Source of the DNA: Sphingomonas panni
GTDB taxonomy: Bacteria; Pseudomonadota; Alphaproteobacteria; Sphingomonadales; Sphingomonadaceae
Reading direction: 5' to 3'
DNA length: 64,000 nt
Assembly: GCF_022664435.1 (NCBI RefSeq)
Contig: NZ_JAKREU010000008.1
Coordinates: 1-64,000, forward strand
Below the pieces are notes generated by a model. That model saw only the letters and a list, made by a program, of their open reading frames with translations. It did not search any database and was not told the DNA's origin. Made by a program: the position numbers and the translations under genes. Positions 33,743 to 42,966 of this stretch are shown one piece after another (the first letter of the stretch is position 1; each line of letters begins with the position of its first letter).

Positions 33743-35410
33743 TCACCCGACCTCCGGTTGGCGCTCGGCGATCGTGACTGACACGCCCGCCGAGGTCATG
33801 GTGACCGTCACCGAGCGATCCGCTGGCACATCGACCGGATAGTCGCGAAACAGGCCGCGGATGTGTGCCTCGAGCGCAGCATCCGTTCCCTCGAGCAAAG
33901 CCAGAACCCGGTCGCTGGCGTCGCGCCGGAACCGTTCCTCCTGGGTTTCATAACTGTCGGCGCAGCTGTCGGAGCTCGGTTCGAAGGCAGCGCGCTGGAG
34001 GAGCGAGATAACGTCCCGGGCCAGCAGCTCCGCACCGCGTCGGACGAAGATCACGACGTCGTCGACTTCGGTCGAAAGATCGAAATCCGGACCAAAGGCG
34101 ACGTCGGCGTCGCAGGCGACCGTCGTGACCGCGTCGCCGTGGGCGACGGTCACTTCGAGCGTCAGCTGCTCGACATAGCCGTTGTCGACGTCCGAAGGTG
34201 CCCCCTCCTCGTCGCGGATGTGGAAGGTGCGGCCCTCCTGCTCGATGGTGAAGCCGAGCGTCTGAACGCGCGCGAGCCCGTCATACCAGCGATAGCCGGC
34301 GAAGGCGGGCTCCCCGAACACGAGCGGACCAGCGAATGGCTTATGATGCTGAATAGCCAGCTCGGCAGGCTGCGCCACGATGGCGGCCACGTCCGGCATG
34401 ATTATCATCGTGCCGTCGTTGAAGCTGCTGCCGGACATATAGCTTTCGCCCGCCGCGGCATGCGGAGCGCACCAACCATGGAGACGACATTCGGCCTCGG
34501 GCAGCGCGACGCCGAGCCGTCGGGCTTCCAGCCAGTCCTTATGCGACAGCCGATGCGATCCCTCCAACGCGATAGCGCCGAAGATCGCCTTGCTCGCGGC
34601 CTCGCGCAGCGCCGTAAGCGCGTCGTTCTGAACGACTTCCTTGCGAGCCGGGAGCACCAGCTGGAGCGCCGGGCAGTCGACGATATCGACCAGCACCGTC
34701 CATTCCTCGCCGCGGCCGACCTGCTGCACGACCGGCATCGGGCACGGGATCGTCAGGCCATGGAAATTGAGACGAGCCGCGCCTCCCCGGCGGTGATGCT
34801 CCTTCACCACGCCGATGCGGCACCCGTTCCAGCGCTCCTCATAGATCGCCTCGTCCAGCCACGGCGTCTGCTCGACGCTTTCGCCGTCGAAGGTCACGGG
34901 CAGAGGATAGTGACGCGCAACATGGCTCAGCGCCGGCAGGACCTCGTCCTCCCAAGCGGAGTCCATGCGGATGCTGATCGAGGTGCCTCGCCCGATCGGA
35001 TCCGGCGAGATCGCGATCGGCCGGCTGCTTTCCCACGCTGATGCCGGGATGTGGGCGCACCAGCCTTGGTGGGCGGCCTGGGACCACGAACGGATGATGA
35101 CGTCCCTACCGGCAAGACTGAAGACGCCCATGCCGGCGGGATCCTCGCGGCGAGCGATCGTGTCACTCCACCCGGAGCGGCCCAGCGTGACGATACTGGC
35201 CGGGTCGGCAATGCCGTGACCGTCGTCGACGATGTGCAGGAGACGGTCGCCGGCGCGGCCGATCGTGGACACGGCGACCGTGCTCGCGCCGGCTCGGCGC
35301 GCGTTCTGCAGCAGCTCATGCAGGATGTCGCTGACCGAGCCGTTGAACAGCCGGGTGACCTTGTTGATGGTCTCGGGCGCGACACTGGTGGAGATCGTGG
35401 CGGGAAGCAT
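33743..35410 (-). CDS. GHKL (Hsp90-like) ATPase
   Basis: This protein is 555 aa from MLPATISTSVAPET; an upstream ATG at 35440 would add 10 residues. The Bergerat fold motifs are complete: N box ELLQNARRAGAS, G1 VDDGHGI, G2 GMGVFSLAG. The remaining ~400 residues are unlike MutL, histidine kinases or classical Hsp90, so the effector part is unknown. It is immediately upstream of the PP-loop gene (stop-C-ATG), which suggests joint function. Purine-rich leader upstream (35460-35484). Confidence 0.75.
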   Translation of the reverse strand: MLPATISTSVAPETINKVTRLFNGSVSDILHELLQNARRAGASTVAVSTIGRAGDRLLHIVDDGHGIADPASIVTLGRSGWSDTIARREDPAGMGVFSLAGRDVIIRSWSQAAHQGWCAHIPASAWESSRPIAISPDPIGRGTSISIRMDSAWEDEVLPALSHVARHYPLPVTFDGESVEQTPWLDEAIYEERWNGCRIGVVKEHHRRGGAARLNFHGLTIPCPMPVVQQVGRGEEWTVLVDIVDCPALQLVLPARKEVVQNDALTALREAASKAIFGAIALEGSHRLSHKDWLEARRLGVALPEAECRLHGWCAPHAAAGESYMSGSSFNDGTMIIMPDVAAIVAQPAELAIQHHKPFAGPLVFGEPAFAGYRWYDGLARVQTLGFTIEQEGRTFHIRDEEGAPSDVDNGYVEQLTLEVTVAHGDAVTTVACDADVAFGPDFDLSTEVDDVVIFVRRGAELLARDVISLLQRAAFEPSSDSCADSYETQEERFRRDASDRVLALLEGTDAALEAHIRGLFRDYPVDVPADRSVTVTMTSAGVSVTIAERQPEVG

Positions 35411-35459
35411 GGCGGATCCTTCGGAGCCGTGCGAGGGCAATTCCCCGCATCCGCCATCA

Positions 35460-35484
35460 CCCTCCCTCTCCCCTTTTTCGCCCC
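35460..35484 (-). promoter_or_regulatory. purine-rich leader tract (GHKL ATPase)
   Basis: In the transcript: GGGGCG, A-rich spacer, GGGGAGAGGGAGGG. Four G runs, 50-74 nt upstream of the chosen start. Confidence 0.45.
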
Positions 35485-35518
35485 TGCGGCGCCGGGATGC
35501 GCCGCCGAGGCGGACCGC

Positions 35519-36835
35519 TCACGGCCGCTGGGTCGCCGCGCGCAGCTTGTCTCGCGCGCCTGCCAGCTGCCGGATGCTCTCTTCGAGGAATAGACCCTCG
35601 GATGACGCCTCGGCGGTGGTCGCGGCGCGTTGTCTCAGTACCTCGAGGCGACGCTCGATCGCATCGGCCGTCACGGTGACCTCCTGCTCGGAGAAGGCAA
35701 TCTCACGGGGCGGTGGAACAGGACGGATCGGCGCGGCGGTCACCGCCAAAGGCCGAGCTTCCTTTGCCTCGCTGGAGGCGAACACGCTCCAGAGGTGTGC
35801 CTCGGCGTCGAACAGCGTGTCGAAAGCGTGGCTCGTGTTGCTCACGTTCACGACCCACTGCCGCAGATCCCGCTCCATGAACCCCGGCTCGTAAATCCGC
35901 CCCGGCGTGTCGCCATCGTCATCATACGCCAGGTCCATGCCCGCGGCACGAAGGCCGTCAACTGCGCGCCCCGTCAGGCGCCAAGCGTCGAAGCGTGCGC
36001 CCTCCTCGGACGCAGTGAGGTAGCAGCGGGTGGCGATGTCCCACGCAGCATGCACCCGCTCGAGGTCGTCCTCGAAGCGCTCCCGCTCGCCACCCGGGAG
36101 CAGAGCATTACCGCGTTCCGCCTCCCATGCCTCAAGCATGAGGATGTTGGTGTCCATGAAATCGTGCGACGCGCAGACATTGTCCGGCGTGGTCCGATTC
36201 CGGAGCCTCGTCTCCTGCCACTCCTCTGCGGTCATCTCATAGGCGACCCGCTTGGAGAGGCTGCAGGCAAGCGCCTCGATCGACGCGTGTGTCAGCACAG
36301 CGTCGTAGTCGTCGCCCGCGTAGATCACGGTCAGCTCGCCGACTGCGTCGCGCCGGCTGAAGGTGAACCTCGAACTTTCGGGAACGTCACGCTTCGCTGG
36401 ATCCGCGTAGTCGATCCATATCTGAGCAGCCTCGCCCATCGGGCCGACGCATGGGCCGAAACTCGGCGCTGCCTCATGCCGCCAGCTCATCTCCGACCAC
36501 GTCGCCGGGATCGGCATCATGGTTGCGAGCGGGTAGTCAGGGAAGAGCCACGGCCATTTCGCGTCGACGGCGCTGGTCGTGTAGCCGTGACTTATCGAGA
36601 CCATGCTGCTGTCGGTGGCCATACCCCGATATTCGGCGATGCGCTCGGCGTCGCCATCGGCGCCTGCGATCAGCTCGCGCAGCACGTAGGGCCAAATGCC
36701 GATACCCACGGACACGTTGAGGAAGCCGTTCCATGTCGTATCGTCGGTATAGCCAGGGAAGGTCGGGCCTTCGCCGAACGACCATAGGACGGGACGCATC
36801 AGATGGTGCGAAGGGGGATGCTGGGGGTCGGACAA
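35519..36835 (-). CDS. hypothetical backbone protein, 438 aa
   Basis: Soluble, acidic protein with no signal or membrane segment. Conspicuous segments are MRPVLWSFGEGPTFPGY, WNGFLNVSVGIGIWPYVLRE and a C-terminal helical tail (TADAIERRLEVLRQRAATTA). No family with known function recognised. It lies in the same minus-strand series as the GHKL ATPase. Confidence 0.65.
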   Translation of the reverse strand: MSDPQHPPSHHLMRPVLWSFGEGPTFPGYTDDTTWNGFLNVSVGIGIWPYVLRELIAGADGDAERIAEYRGMATDSSMVSISHGYTTSAVDAKWPWLFPDYPLATMMPIPATWSEMSWRHEAAPSFGPCVGPMGEAAQIWIDYADPAKRDVPESSRFTFSRRDAVGELTVIYAGDDYDAVLTHASIEALACSLSKRVAYEMTAEEWQETRLRNRTTPDNVCASHDFMDTNILMLEAWEAERGNALLPGGERERFEDDLERVHAAWDIATRCYLTASEEGARFDAWRLTGRAVDGLRAAGMDLAYDDDGDTPGRIYEPGFMERDLRQWVVNVSNTSHAFDTLFDAEAHLWSVFASSEAKEARPLAVTAAPIRPVPPPREIAFSEQEVTVTADAIERRLEVLRQRAATTAEASSEGLFLEESIRQLAGARDKLRAATQRP

Positions 36836-36873
36836 GGGAGTTGCTCCTGACCGGCTGATTCCGGTGCGCGCTT

Positions 36874-36891
36874 CCCCGCCCCCTCCCCTCC
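36874..36891 (-). promoter_or_regulatory. purine-rich leader tract (438-aa gene)
   Basis: Transcript strand GGAGGGGAGGGGGCGGGG, 39-56 nt upstream of the ATG at 36835. Confidence 0.42.
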
Positions 36892-36919
36892 ATGGCCTTG
36901 GGCTGCCTGGACGCTCTGG

Positions 36920-38239
36920 CTATCCGGCGTCGCGCCCCGACAGCGCCATCAGCGGCGTTGCTGCACCGAAGCGCCGGAGCGTTGCCGCCATCTCAGAGCG
37001 CAGCTTAGCCTTGCTCGAGACGACGACGTCATGGGGCAGCTGGACCCCGTCCGCGCCGGCATAGCCGGTCGCAGGCCGATCATCGCCGACATAGACCCGG
37101 ATCAGATGCCCTCGGCCGGGTGCCGCGCCGATATGCCGAGCGGTGAACTCGCCGAGCTTGCCCGTCAGGCCATGGATCAGCTTGCCCCAGCGGATGTGCC
37201 CTGCGGCCATGTTCTCGTCCGAGCCGTAACCGCGATCCAGCCACGCCCGTAGGTGAGCGCGCTGCTGCAGCTTGGTGTTTCGTGTCCGCTCCATGGTTCG
37301 GCAGAGCGGCAGGGCTCCGGCAACAGCGTCGAGGAGGTGCAGGTCTTCCCCCTGCAAAGCGACCAGGACGTCTTCTATATTCCGGCCCATAATCGCCGCT
37401 CGGAGCTGGGCGGCCGCATCAGCGTGGCTGACCTGCCGTCGACCGTGTCGCATTGCCTGAGGCAGGAAGCGCTCGATCGTGGCAAAGCCGTCGTTGCTAA
37501 GGACGATGATCGCCATCTCGTCTGCGCCCTGTCGCTCACGGATGATCCGCAGGAAGTCCCATTTGGCGCGCTCGGGCGCCTCGAGAGACACGTCCTCGTC
37601 GCTCAGAATGATGAGGCGGCGCGACCAACGGGCGGGCCGGGCTTCGTCGCCTGGTTTCGGCCAGCTGCTCGGTATCGGGCGTGCGGTAGCGACCGGCAAC
37701 GCTGGAGGCGGCATGTTGCTTTGACGCAGCTGCGCGAGGTTGGTCCGGCGCGCTGCGTCGAACAGGTCGGTCCGATCGCCACCACCATCGGTGAAGCCCT
37801 GATCGTAGGCCGCGCGGCGGACCTGCAGGGGCACCTCGCTCGGGATGCCGTCGGGATAGCTGTGCGGCCATCCGACATGGGCCGCATACCAACCGTCAGC
37901 GTAGCGGTTGGCGACGTCCCAGTCGTAGCCATGATCGTCGCGACCGCGCAGAATGGCGAGATCGCGATCGTTCACCTTGCCCTCGCGCGCCTGGTTCTCG
38001 AGGAAGGCGAAGTTTCTCGCCTGGCGCTCGGCCTCGGCTTGCACGCGCATCGCCTCGAAGATGGGTCTGGTGGCGATCACGCGTGCACGGCTGCGGGCCT
38101 GACGGTCGGCAAGGGGTGCATCGTGCGGAAGATCCGGAAAGTCCCGCCACGATGCAGCGAGCGCCTCGGCCTGCTCCGGCGTTCGACCGCGCGCCAACCA
38201 TGTGCGCGGATCTGCTGAATTGAAATCGTCGACGATCAT
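36920..38239 (-). CDS. hypothetical backbone protein, 439 aa
   Basis: Soluble protein. The N-terminal half has ADGWYAAHVGWPHSYPDG and GFTDGGGDR, motifs I associate with plasmid-borne hypothetical proteins. The middle has a Rossmann-like strand (SRRLIILSDEDVSLEAPE, then MAIIVLSNDGF). Enzymatic role unknown. Confidence 0.62.
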   Translation of the reverse strand: MIVDDFNSADPRTWLARGRTPEQAEALAASWRDFPDLPHDAPLADRQARSRARVIATRPIFEAMRVQAEAERQARNFAFLENQAREGKVNDRDLAILRGRDDHGYDWDVANRYADGWYAAHVGWPHSYPDGIPSEVPLQVRRAAYDQGFTDGGGDRTDLFDAARRTNLAQLRQSNMPPPALPVATARPIPSSWPKPGDEARPARWSRRLIILSDEDVSLEAPERAKWDFLRIIRERQGADEMAIIVLSNDGFATIERFLPQAMRHGRRQVSHADAAAQLRAAIMGRNIEDVLVALQGEDLHLLDAVAGALPLCRTMERTRNTKLQQRAHLRAWLDRGYGSDENMAAGHIRWGKLIHGLTGKLGEFTARHIGAAPGRGHLIRVYVGDDRPATGYAGADGVQLPHDVVVSSKAKLRSEMAATLRRFGAATPLMALSGRDAG

Positions 38240-38282
38240 GACACCCTCCGTGTCGTGGCGCCCGCAGGCGCGACGGATTGGC

Positions 38283-38783
38283 TCAAGCTGCCGCCCAACG
38301 GGCTCGGGCGAGCGCAGCTTCCTCCGGGAAGGCCGACGCGAGATTTGTGTGGAGCACCTCGAAATCCGGGATCGGGAATGTCCCGTCAGGATCTGGGCGT
38401 GTCGTCTGCAAGGCGCCGATCAGCAGCTCGGTAACGTCGAGCTGGTGGATCGTGGCAACGCTGCCCTTATAGCTGATGGGCGGCGAAAATCCGGCCTCCA
38501 GCCAGCTGCCAAGGCCGTTCTCGACCAGGTCGACATAGGCCCCTACCTGTTCGTCGTCCTCATCGTCGATGCGGAGGGAGAGCGTGCGATAGGTCCCGAA
38601 ATCGTGGCGGTTTGCGAGAGGCTTCAGGCGGCAACCCGCGGGAGGCTCCCCGAACCGCGCGATGATCGCCAGTTTATAGGCGAAGACCTCGTGGGCGTTG
38701 ACGGTATCGAAGTCCGGCGTCTGCCCAAGCTGGGCGCAATCCTCGTTGGCGGGCGCTCCGCCCAGGTCGATGATGTTGGACAT
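38283..38783 (-). CDS. hypothetical backbone protein, 166 aa
   Basis: Acidic, soluble, mixed alpha/beta protein starting MSNIIDLGGAPANEDCAQLG. No family recognised. It is followed 43 nt later by the 439-aa gene on the same strand. Confidence 0.6.
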   Translation of the reverse strand: MSNIIDLGGAPANEDCAQLGQTPDFDTVNAHEVFAYKLAIIARFGEPPAGCRLKPLANRHDFGTYRTLSLRIDDEDDEQVGAYVDLVENGLGSWLEAGFSPPISYKGSVATIHQLDVTELLIGALQTTRPDPDGTFPIPDFEVLHTNLASAFPEEAALARARWAAA

Positions 38784-38817
38784 GAGAGGTTCTCCGTTGA
38801 TCCACCCGGATCAACAG

Positions 38818-38830
38818 CCCCCCCCCTCTT
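38818..38830 (-). promoter_or_regulatory. purine-rich leader tract (166-aa gene)
   Basis: Transcript strand AAGAGGGGGGGGG, 35-47 nt upstream of the ATG at 38783. Confidence 0.38.
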
Positions 38831-39095
38831 AACTTTGGCTTGGGTCAGCCCGTCCCGCTACAAAGGCGGCGATCCCCGCCATGCCGATCAGGAATGAGCT
38901 TCCTGACGCCAACCACCACGTCACCGGCCCTTGGTACGCGGCATACAGCGCGAGCGCCGCCACGTTCGTGCCGAGGAAGAATAGCAGGAGGTTCTTGATC
39001 GACTTTCCGGCTTGTGCGCTCAAGGGAAGTATAGCTGCGCCGGCAAGCAGGACAGGCAGGCAGCCCCAGATCATGGATTCTGCTGACGCGAACAT
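38829..39095 (-). CDS. small membrane protein, three helices
   Basis: 88 aa with helices at about residues 8-28, 36-54 and 60-80 (IWGCLPVLLAGAAILPLSA; LLLFFLGTNVAALALYAA; GSSFLIGMAGIAAFVAG). No family recognised. Confidence 0.5.
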   Translation of the reverse strand: MFASAESMIWGCLPVLLAGAAILPLSAQAGKSIKNLLLFFLGTNVAALALYAAYQGPVTWWLASGSSFLIGMAGIAAFVAGRADPSQS

Positions 39096-39140
39096 AGGAC
39101 TCAGTCTATCGTGCCTCGTCTGTCACCGCTAGAGCGGTCA

Positions 39141-39425
39141 TCAGCGGTCGCGATGCTCGGAATAGGCTCGTTGCTGCCTCTTTCCCGCTGCCATCATCAG
39201 CGAAATGGCGATGATCTGCGCGGTCAGGGCCTTCAACAATCCGCCGTCATCAAGGATTATCGACATGACGGCGAAAGCCAGTGCGCCGAACGTAGGCGCG
39301 AGTACGTGGATCGCGCTGGTCGCCGGCAGCTCGTGACAGAACACGAAATACGTCATGGCGAAGGTCCATAGGAAACAGACTATCAATGTCATCCAGGCGA
39401 CGTTGCCAAGGTACATAGGGGGCAT
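39141..39425 (-). CDS. small membrane protein
   Basis: 94 aa from MPPMYLGNVAWMTLIVCFLW. Three hydrophobic helices and a charged end (KRQQRAYSEHRDR). The start at 39425 is chosen over 39467, which adds a non-hydrophobic stretch. Confidence 0.48.
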   Translation of the reverse strand: MPPMYLGNVAWMTLIVCFLWTFAMTYFVFCHELPATSAIHVLAPTFGALAFAVMSIILDDGGLLKALTAQIIAISLMMAAGKRQQRAYSEHRDR

Positions 39426-39522
39426 AACTGCTCCTATCCGCTGGCGCACCGTGAGAAGCCCGCGCACCGGTCATGACAACCGATCGAGCTGTCGATCGAT
39501 TGCCAGAACAGATGCTGACTTT

Positions 39523-40194
39523 CTAGCGATCGTCGCCGGGGTGTCGAGCCTCGATGAAGCGAGCCTGTACCTCAAGTCGCTCCCGGCCCAAGGCCTCGCA
39601 ACCTTCGATCAGATGTTGAACGGAGTCACTGATCCGACCAAGCATGCTGGCGTAGTCCTCATCCAACGCATCGGCTTTCTCGGACGTTGGTGATACCGTC
39701 GAACGAGCCTCCCGGTGAGCGAGCCGGACGTCGGGAACGTGTTTCTCTTGGATGCGCTCGAACTCGATGCTGGCCTCGGGCAACACCATATTCTCGGGCA
39801 TCGACCGGAACTGAGCGCTCAATGCGTTGAAGCGCGCTTCGGCTGCTCGCGCAGCCTCACTCATCGGCAACGTCGGGATACGCTTGGGCTTCTCACCCTC
39901 GGCGGTGGTTGAGCTCCTGAACTCGGCGCCGAAATTGCCTGTAATATAGGCCATTACGGCAACGGTGATCCCAACAAAGCACAAGGCGTCCCCAATAGGC
40001 CCCTGTATGGTGTCGACGATCCGGTAAAGCTGCTCGAACGGCAGCGACGAATTGCCCTCGGAAAGAGGTTCGCCATCGATCACGACACCGATCATCCACG
40101 ACGCTGATCTAAGCACGATCACGAACACGAGGATGGTCAAGGCCATGCTTGGCCCGCTCGGTGCTGGTCTCGTGTTGTTGCTGTTCGGATCCAT
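39523..40194 (-). CDS. membrane-anchored coiled-coil protein
   Basis: 223 aa from MDPNSNNTRPAPSGPS. Two N-terminal helices (LTILVFVIVLRSASWMIGVV; GDALCFVGITVAVMAYITG), then a long helical cytoplasmic region with a central EARSTVSPTSEKADALDEDY. Function unknown. Confidence 0.5.
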   Translation of the reverse strand: MDPNSNNTRPAPSGPSMALTILVFVIVLRSASWMIGVVIDGEPLSEGNSSLPFEQLYRIVDTIQGPIGDALCFVGITVAVMAYITGNFGAEFRSSTTAEGEKPKRIPTLPMSEAARAAEARFNALSAQFRSMPENMVLPEASIEFERIQEKHVPDVRLAHREARSTVSPTSEKADALDEDYASMLGRISDSVQHLIEGCEALGRERLEVQARFIEARHPGDDR

Positions 40195-40207
40195 GACCAG
40201 ATCCTCC

Positions 40208-40525
40208 TCAGAAACTGCCGTCACGACGGAATCGTCGCGCAGCGGCTTGGGCGGGGCCGTCGCTCTGACCGAGCGTCTTCATCCGGTCCGTTTCCAGCGT
40301 CGCGCCGAGATCGCTCGGCAGGTCGGCATAGTCAGCGGCTACCTTGAGGGCCGCAGCCGCGGTTGGGAGCTCGCCGTTGTCGGTGCCCAGCCATGCGACA
40401 ATCTGGCTTTCGCCTTTGAGCGTCGGATGCGGCCGCGAGACCTGGACGAAGAACGTGCTCAGCGGACGATCCCATCCCACGGCCACCGTGGTGCCGGCGT
40501 GACCGGCGAAGGTATGACGGCTCAT
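40208..40525 (-). CDS. hypothetical backbone protein, 105 aa
   Basis: Starts MSRHTFAGHAGTTVAVGWDR and contains TFFVQVSRPHPTLKGE; a small beta-rich protein type often seen on conjugative plasmids next to DUF7007 genes. A GAGAAGGAG ribosome-binding site precedes the ATG. Confidence 0.6.
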   Translation of the reverse strand: MSRHTFAGHAGTTVAVGWDRPLSTFFVQVSRPHPTLKGESQIVAWLGTDNGELPTAAAALKVAADYADLPSDLGATLETDRMKTLGQSDGPAQAAARRFRRDGSF

Positions 40526-40542
40526 TGTCTAAGCTCCTTCTC

Positions 40543-40839
40543 TCAGGCGGCCAGCGTGTTCCACTCAGCGTGCCACGGGCGGGGATGCGGCGCAAAGCGA
40601 AGAGCGCCAGGCGTCGGGACTTGGCTGTCCACGCGATCGATCAGCCAGTCGATGTAGTGCAGGCCGATGGCAAGGTCCTCGTCCAGCAGCTCGTCGAGCA
40701 TGGACGACTGGCGAACCTGTGCGTCAGTCATCACCGACCAGTCGAGGGCGTCGAGGAAGCGCTCTCGGCGCTCAATGAACCGAGCGATGTTTGCAACATC
40801 GGCTCGCGCGATGGCGAGGGCATCGTTGATCTGGATCAT
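40543..40839 (-). CDS. hypothetical backbone protein, 98 aa
   Basis: Helical, acidic protein (MIQINDALAIARADVANIAR; SSMLDELLDEDLAIGLHYID). It is in the same minus-strand series, 17 nt before the next gene. No family recognised. Confidence 0.55.
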   Translation of the reverse strand: MIQINDALAIARADVANIARFIERRERFLDALDWSVMTDAQVRQSSMLDELLDEDLAIGLHYIDWLIDRVDSQVPTPGALRFAPHPRPWHAEWNTLAA

Positions 40840-40849
40840 ACGGAGCTCC

Positions 40850-41494
40850 TCAAGCGGCGATCAGGCTTGGTTCGGAGACGCTCGCCGGGGCGAGCCGAAG
40901 GCGCAGCTCGCGCGTCAGGCGCTCGGCAAATCGCGCGGGCCGCAGCAGATCGACCATGCTGGCATTCCGGTTGGTTTGATCCACACCGGGGGCGACGGCG
41001 CGATACGATACCTCGCGCCCCTCGAAGCGGCGCCCGACCCGCACCATGACGGCGACCTCGACCGCGGCGAGCAGGACATAACCGGATTCGGAAACCTCGC
41101 CTCGGGTCGAGGCGATGGTGTAACTCCCCTCAGCGAGCGCGAGCGCTGACGCGAGATCCTGCATCGCGGCCGTAGCGTCCTCGTGAAATCGTTCCTTGGC
41201 GGCCTGGTCGTATTCGACGCCGCGGATCGAAAGGGCCAGCAGCGCCGGGTAGCGCTTCAGCGACTGCAGTCGCTTGTCGCACGCATGACGGAGGACCGAT
41301 CGCGGCGCGCGATTGGTCGACACGGTCGCCATGTGACGTGCGAGCAGCACCATCGCGGGATCCGTATTGGGGTCTACGCCCGCGTTGCGGCAATCATCCA
41401 GCGCCTTGGTCATCGCCTGGAGCGTTATCGCGATCGTGCTGAGCGCAGCGGGGTCCACCGCCTGTTGGTGGCGATAAGGCACATCGTAGAACAT
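40850..41494 (-). CDS. hypothetical backbone protein, 214 aa
   Basis: From MFYDVPYRHQQAVDPAALST; the longer start at 41539 is less likely because it enters the purine-rich leader. All-helical with no membrane segment. Function unknown. Confidence 0.55.
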   Translation of the reverse strand: MFYDVPYRHQQAVDPAALSTIAITLQAMTKALDDCRNAGVDPNTDPAMVLLARHMATVSTNRAPRSVLRHACDKRLQSLKRYPALLALSIRGVEYDQAAKERFHEDATAAMQDLASALALAEGSYTIASTRGEVSESGYVLLAAVEVAVMVRVGRRFEGREVSYRAVAPGVDQTNRNASMVDLLRPARFAERLTRELRLRLAPASVSEPSLIAA

Positions 41495-41546
41495 CGACGC
41501 CGTCTCCAATGAGTGTCGAGCGCGACATTTCACGCCCAAACGCTCA

Positions 41547-41563
41547 CTCCCCCCTCTTCTCCC
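41547..41563 (-). promoter_or_regulatory. purine-rich leader tract (214-aa gene)
   Basis: Transcript strand GGGAGAAGAGGGGGGAG, preceded by a GCAGCCGAAGGC hairpin arm, 53-69 nt upstream of the ATG at 41494. Confidence 0.4.
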
Positions 41564-41663
41564 GCGCCTTCGGCTGCATCCGGGCCGTCAGCCCCTCAGG
41601 GCTGGGCGCATTGATAATCCTCGGAGAGTGCCCCGCTCGAAACCGCGAGCATGGGTTGGGCCA

Positions 41664-41702
41664 CTGGAAAGATGTTGCCGCCTTTCGGAAACATCTTTCC
41701 AG
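41664..41702 (-). terminator. 13-bp hairpin after the DUF7007 gene
   Basis: CTGGAAAGATGTT and AACATCTTTCCAG pair perfectly around a 13-nt loop, starting 13 nt after the DUF7007 stop. No clear U tract; terminator or mRNA-end structure. Confidence 0.5.
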
Positions 41703-41714
41703 CGCCAGCGAGCG

Positions 41715-42320
41715 CTATGCGATCACCTCGACACCGACGGACTTGAAGGTGCTCACCGTATCGCGAGCCTCGTAGCGGTTCGCGTCGACCAGCCCCTTCA
41801 GCTTCGGTCCGTCGTATTTGGCAAAGCCGAGATGATCGCATCCCGTGATGCGTTGCCCGACAACCCCGACCTTGCCGGTGGGGACCCAGTCGGCCCAGTC
41901 ACCCCACGCGGCTTGAACACCGATCTCGCCGATTGCGGCCTCTAAAAGGGCAATCTTGCGGAGGACGTGACTGTCGCTCGGTTCGAGTACCTGCCCGGTG
42001 AAGCCGGTATAGTGCTTCGGCCGCCAGTGCCGTGCGGTTTGATGGGCGAGGTCGCGCTCGAGGTCGAACAACGGATCGCGCAACGCGGCGAACTCGGCCT
42101 CGAAGGCAAGGACTATCAGCGACCAGTCCACGTCCTCCTCATAGTAGATGCTGTCGAGGCGCAGCGCCTCGGGCATGGCCGCCTGGCGCTCGTCGGACAG
42201 AACGAAGCCGCCATGCGAGGCAGTGCTGACCGACCAGATGCCAGGCAGGCGCTGCTCGGCGGTCTGCGGGGCGTCCCATAGGGTATGAACAGGGGCCGGG
42301 GTCGAAGCAAAAGTGGGCAT
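41715..42320 (-). CDS. DUF7007 domain protein
   Basis: 201 aa with the recognisable core GIWSVSTASHGGFVLSDER, AAMPEALRL and YYEEDVDWSLIVLAF, as in DUF7007 proteins of mobile elements. The C-terminal half carries a KVGVVGQRITGCDHLGFAKY segment. Function unknown. Confidence 0.75.
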   Translation of the reverse strand: MPTFASTPAPVHTLWDAPQTAEQRLPGIWSVSTASHGGFVLSDERQAAMPEALRLDSIYYEEDVDWSLIVLAFEAEFAALRDPLFDLERDLAHQTARHWRPKHYTGFTGQVLEPSDSHVLRKIALLEAAIGEIGVQAAWGDWADWVPTGKVGVVGQRITGCDHLGFAKYDGPKLKGLVDANRYEARDTVSTFKSVGVEVIA

Positions 42321-42340
42321 GATCGTCTCCTTGATCGATG

Positions 42341-42363
42341 CTCTCCCCCGCCCCCCTTCTCTC
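42341..42363 (-). promoter_or_regulatory. purine-rich leader tract (DUF7007 gene)
   Basis: Transcript strand GAGAAGGGGGGCGGGGGAGAG, flanked by a GCTCCGGTGGCTCC hairpin-prone segment, 21-43 nt upstream of the ATG. Confidence 0.42.
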
Positions 42364-42429
42364 TATGCTCCGGTGGCTCCGCGCTCCTGACGCTTCATAG
42401 TCGTGAAGCCGCACCTGTGCACAGGTGCA

Positions 42430-42966
42430 CTAACGCACATGTGTGGGCGCGCCTCTGCGCGCTTCGCAGGAGAGGCGCTCTCCGCGTCTCCATTTCGCTG
42501 GGTCGATGAAATACCCAGCATGTGCCCCGAGCCGCTGGCGCTCCGCCTTGTCATAGGCGGCGACATAGCGCTGGGCCCGCTCCGGGTCGCCTTTGAGATA
42601 ACTTGTTACTGGCACCGCAAGCCCGGCTGCGATCATCGCTTCACCGAGGTCCCGTCCGGCGACTTCGATCGTGCCGATGGGGCGCCCGTAACTCTGTTTG
42701 CCCGTCAGCCGGATGGTCGAGGCGCCAGTCTTGAGGAGCTTCGAGGCATAGTCCTGCGCTGCCTTGCCGCAGGGCCAGCACCCCGACGTTGTCCTGCATA
42801 ACTGACGCTTCTCGAAGGCGTCCGCGCCGAAGAGGCGGATGTCGATCGATACCGTGTCACCATCGATGGCGCGGCCGTCTGCCGAAAGGGTGGTGTTCTG
42901 GTCTGCGCGCGGCGCCGCGGCGCTGCAGGCTGTCGCGATCAGAGCAGCGGCGAGGATCAGGCGCAT
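42430..42966 (-). CDS. thermonuclease-like (SNase) secreted nuclease
   Basis: 178 aa from MRLILAAALIATACS, a signal peptide with a possible lipobox Cys14. The SNase fold motifs are AIDGDTVSIDIRLFGADAFE, YASKLLKTG and YGRPIGTIEVAGRDLGEAMI, with catalytic Arg/Glu positions broadly kept. Likely a periplasmic or lipid-anchored Ca-dependent nuclease, common on conjugative plasmids. Cys-rich insert SGCWPCG. Confidence 0.82.
   Translation of the reverse strand: MRLILAAALIATACSAAAPRADQNTTLSADGRAIDGDTVSIDIRLFGADAFEKRQLCRTTSGCWPCGKAAQDYASKLLKTGASTIRLTGKQSYGRPIGTIEVAGRDLGEAMIAAGLAVPVTSYLKGDPERAQRYVAAYDKAERQRLGAHAGYFIDPAKWRRGERLSCEARRGAPTHVR

Noticed and set aside
33863-36787. Long plus-strand frames opposite the GHKL ATPase and the 438-aa protein
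   Set aside because: Same antisense effect; the minus-strand products have motifs or are conserved-looking, the plus-strand ones are not.
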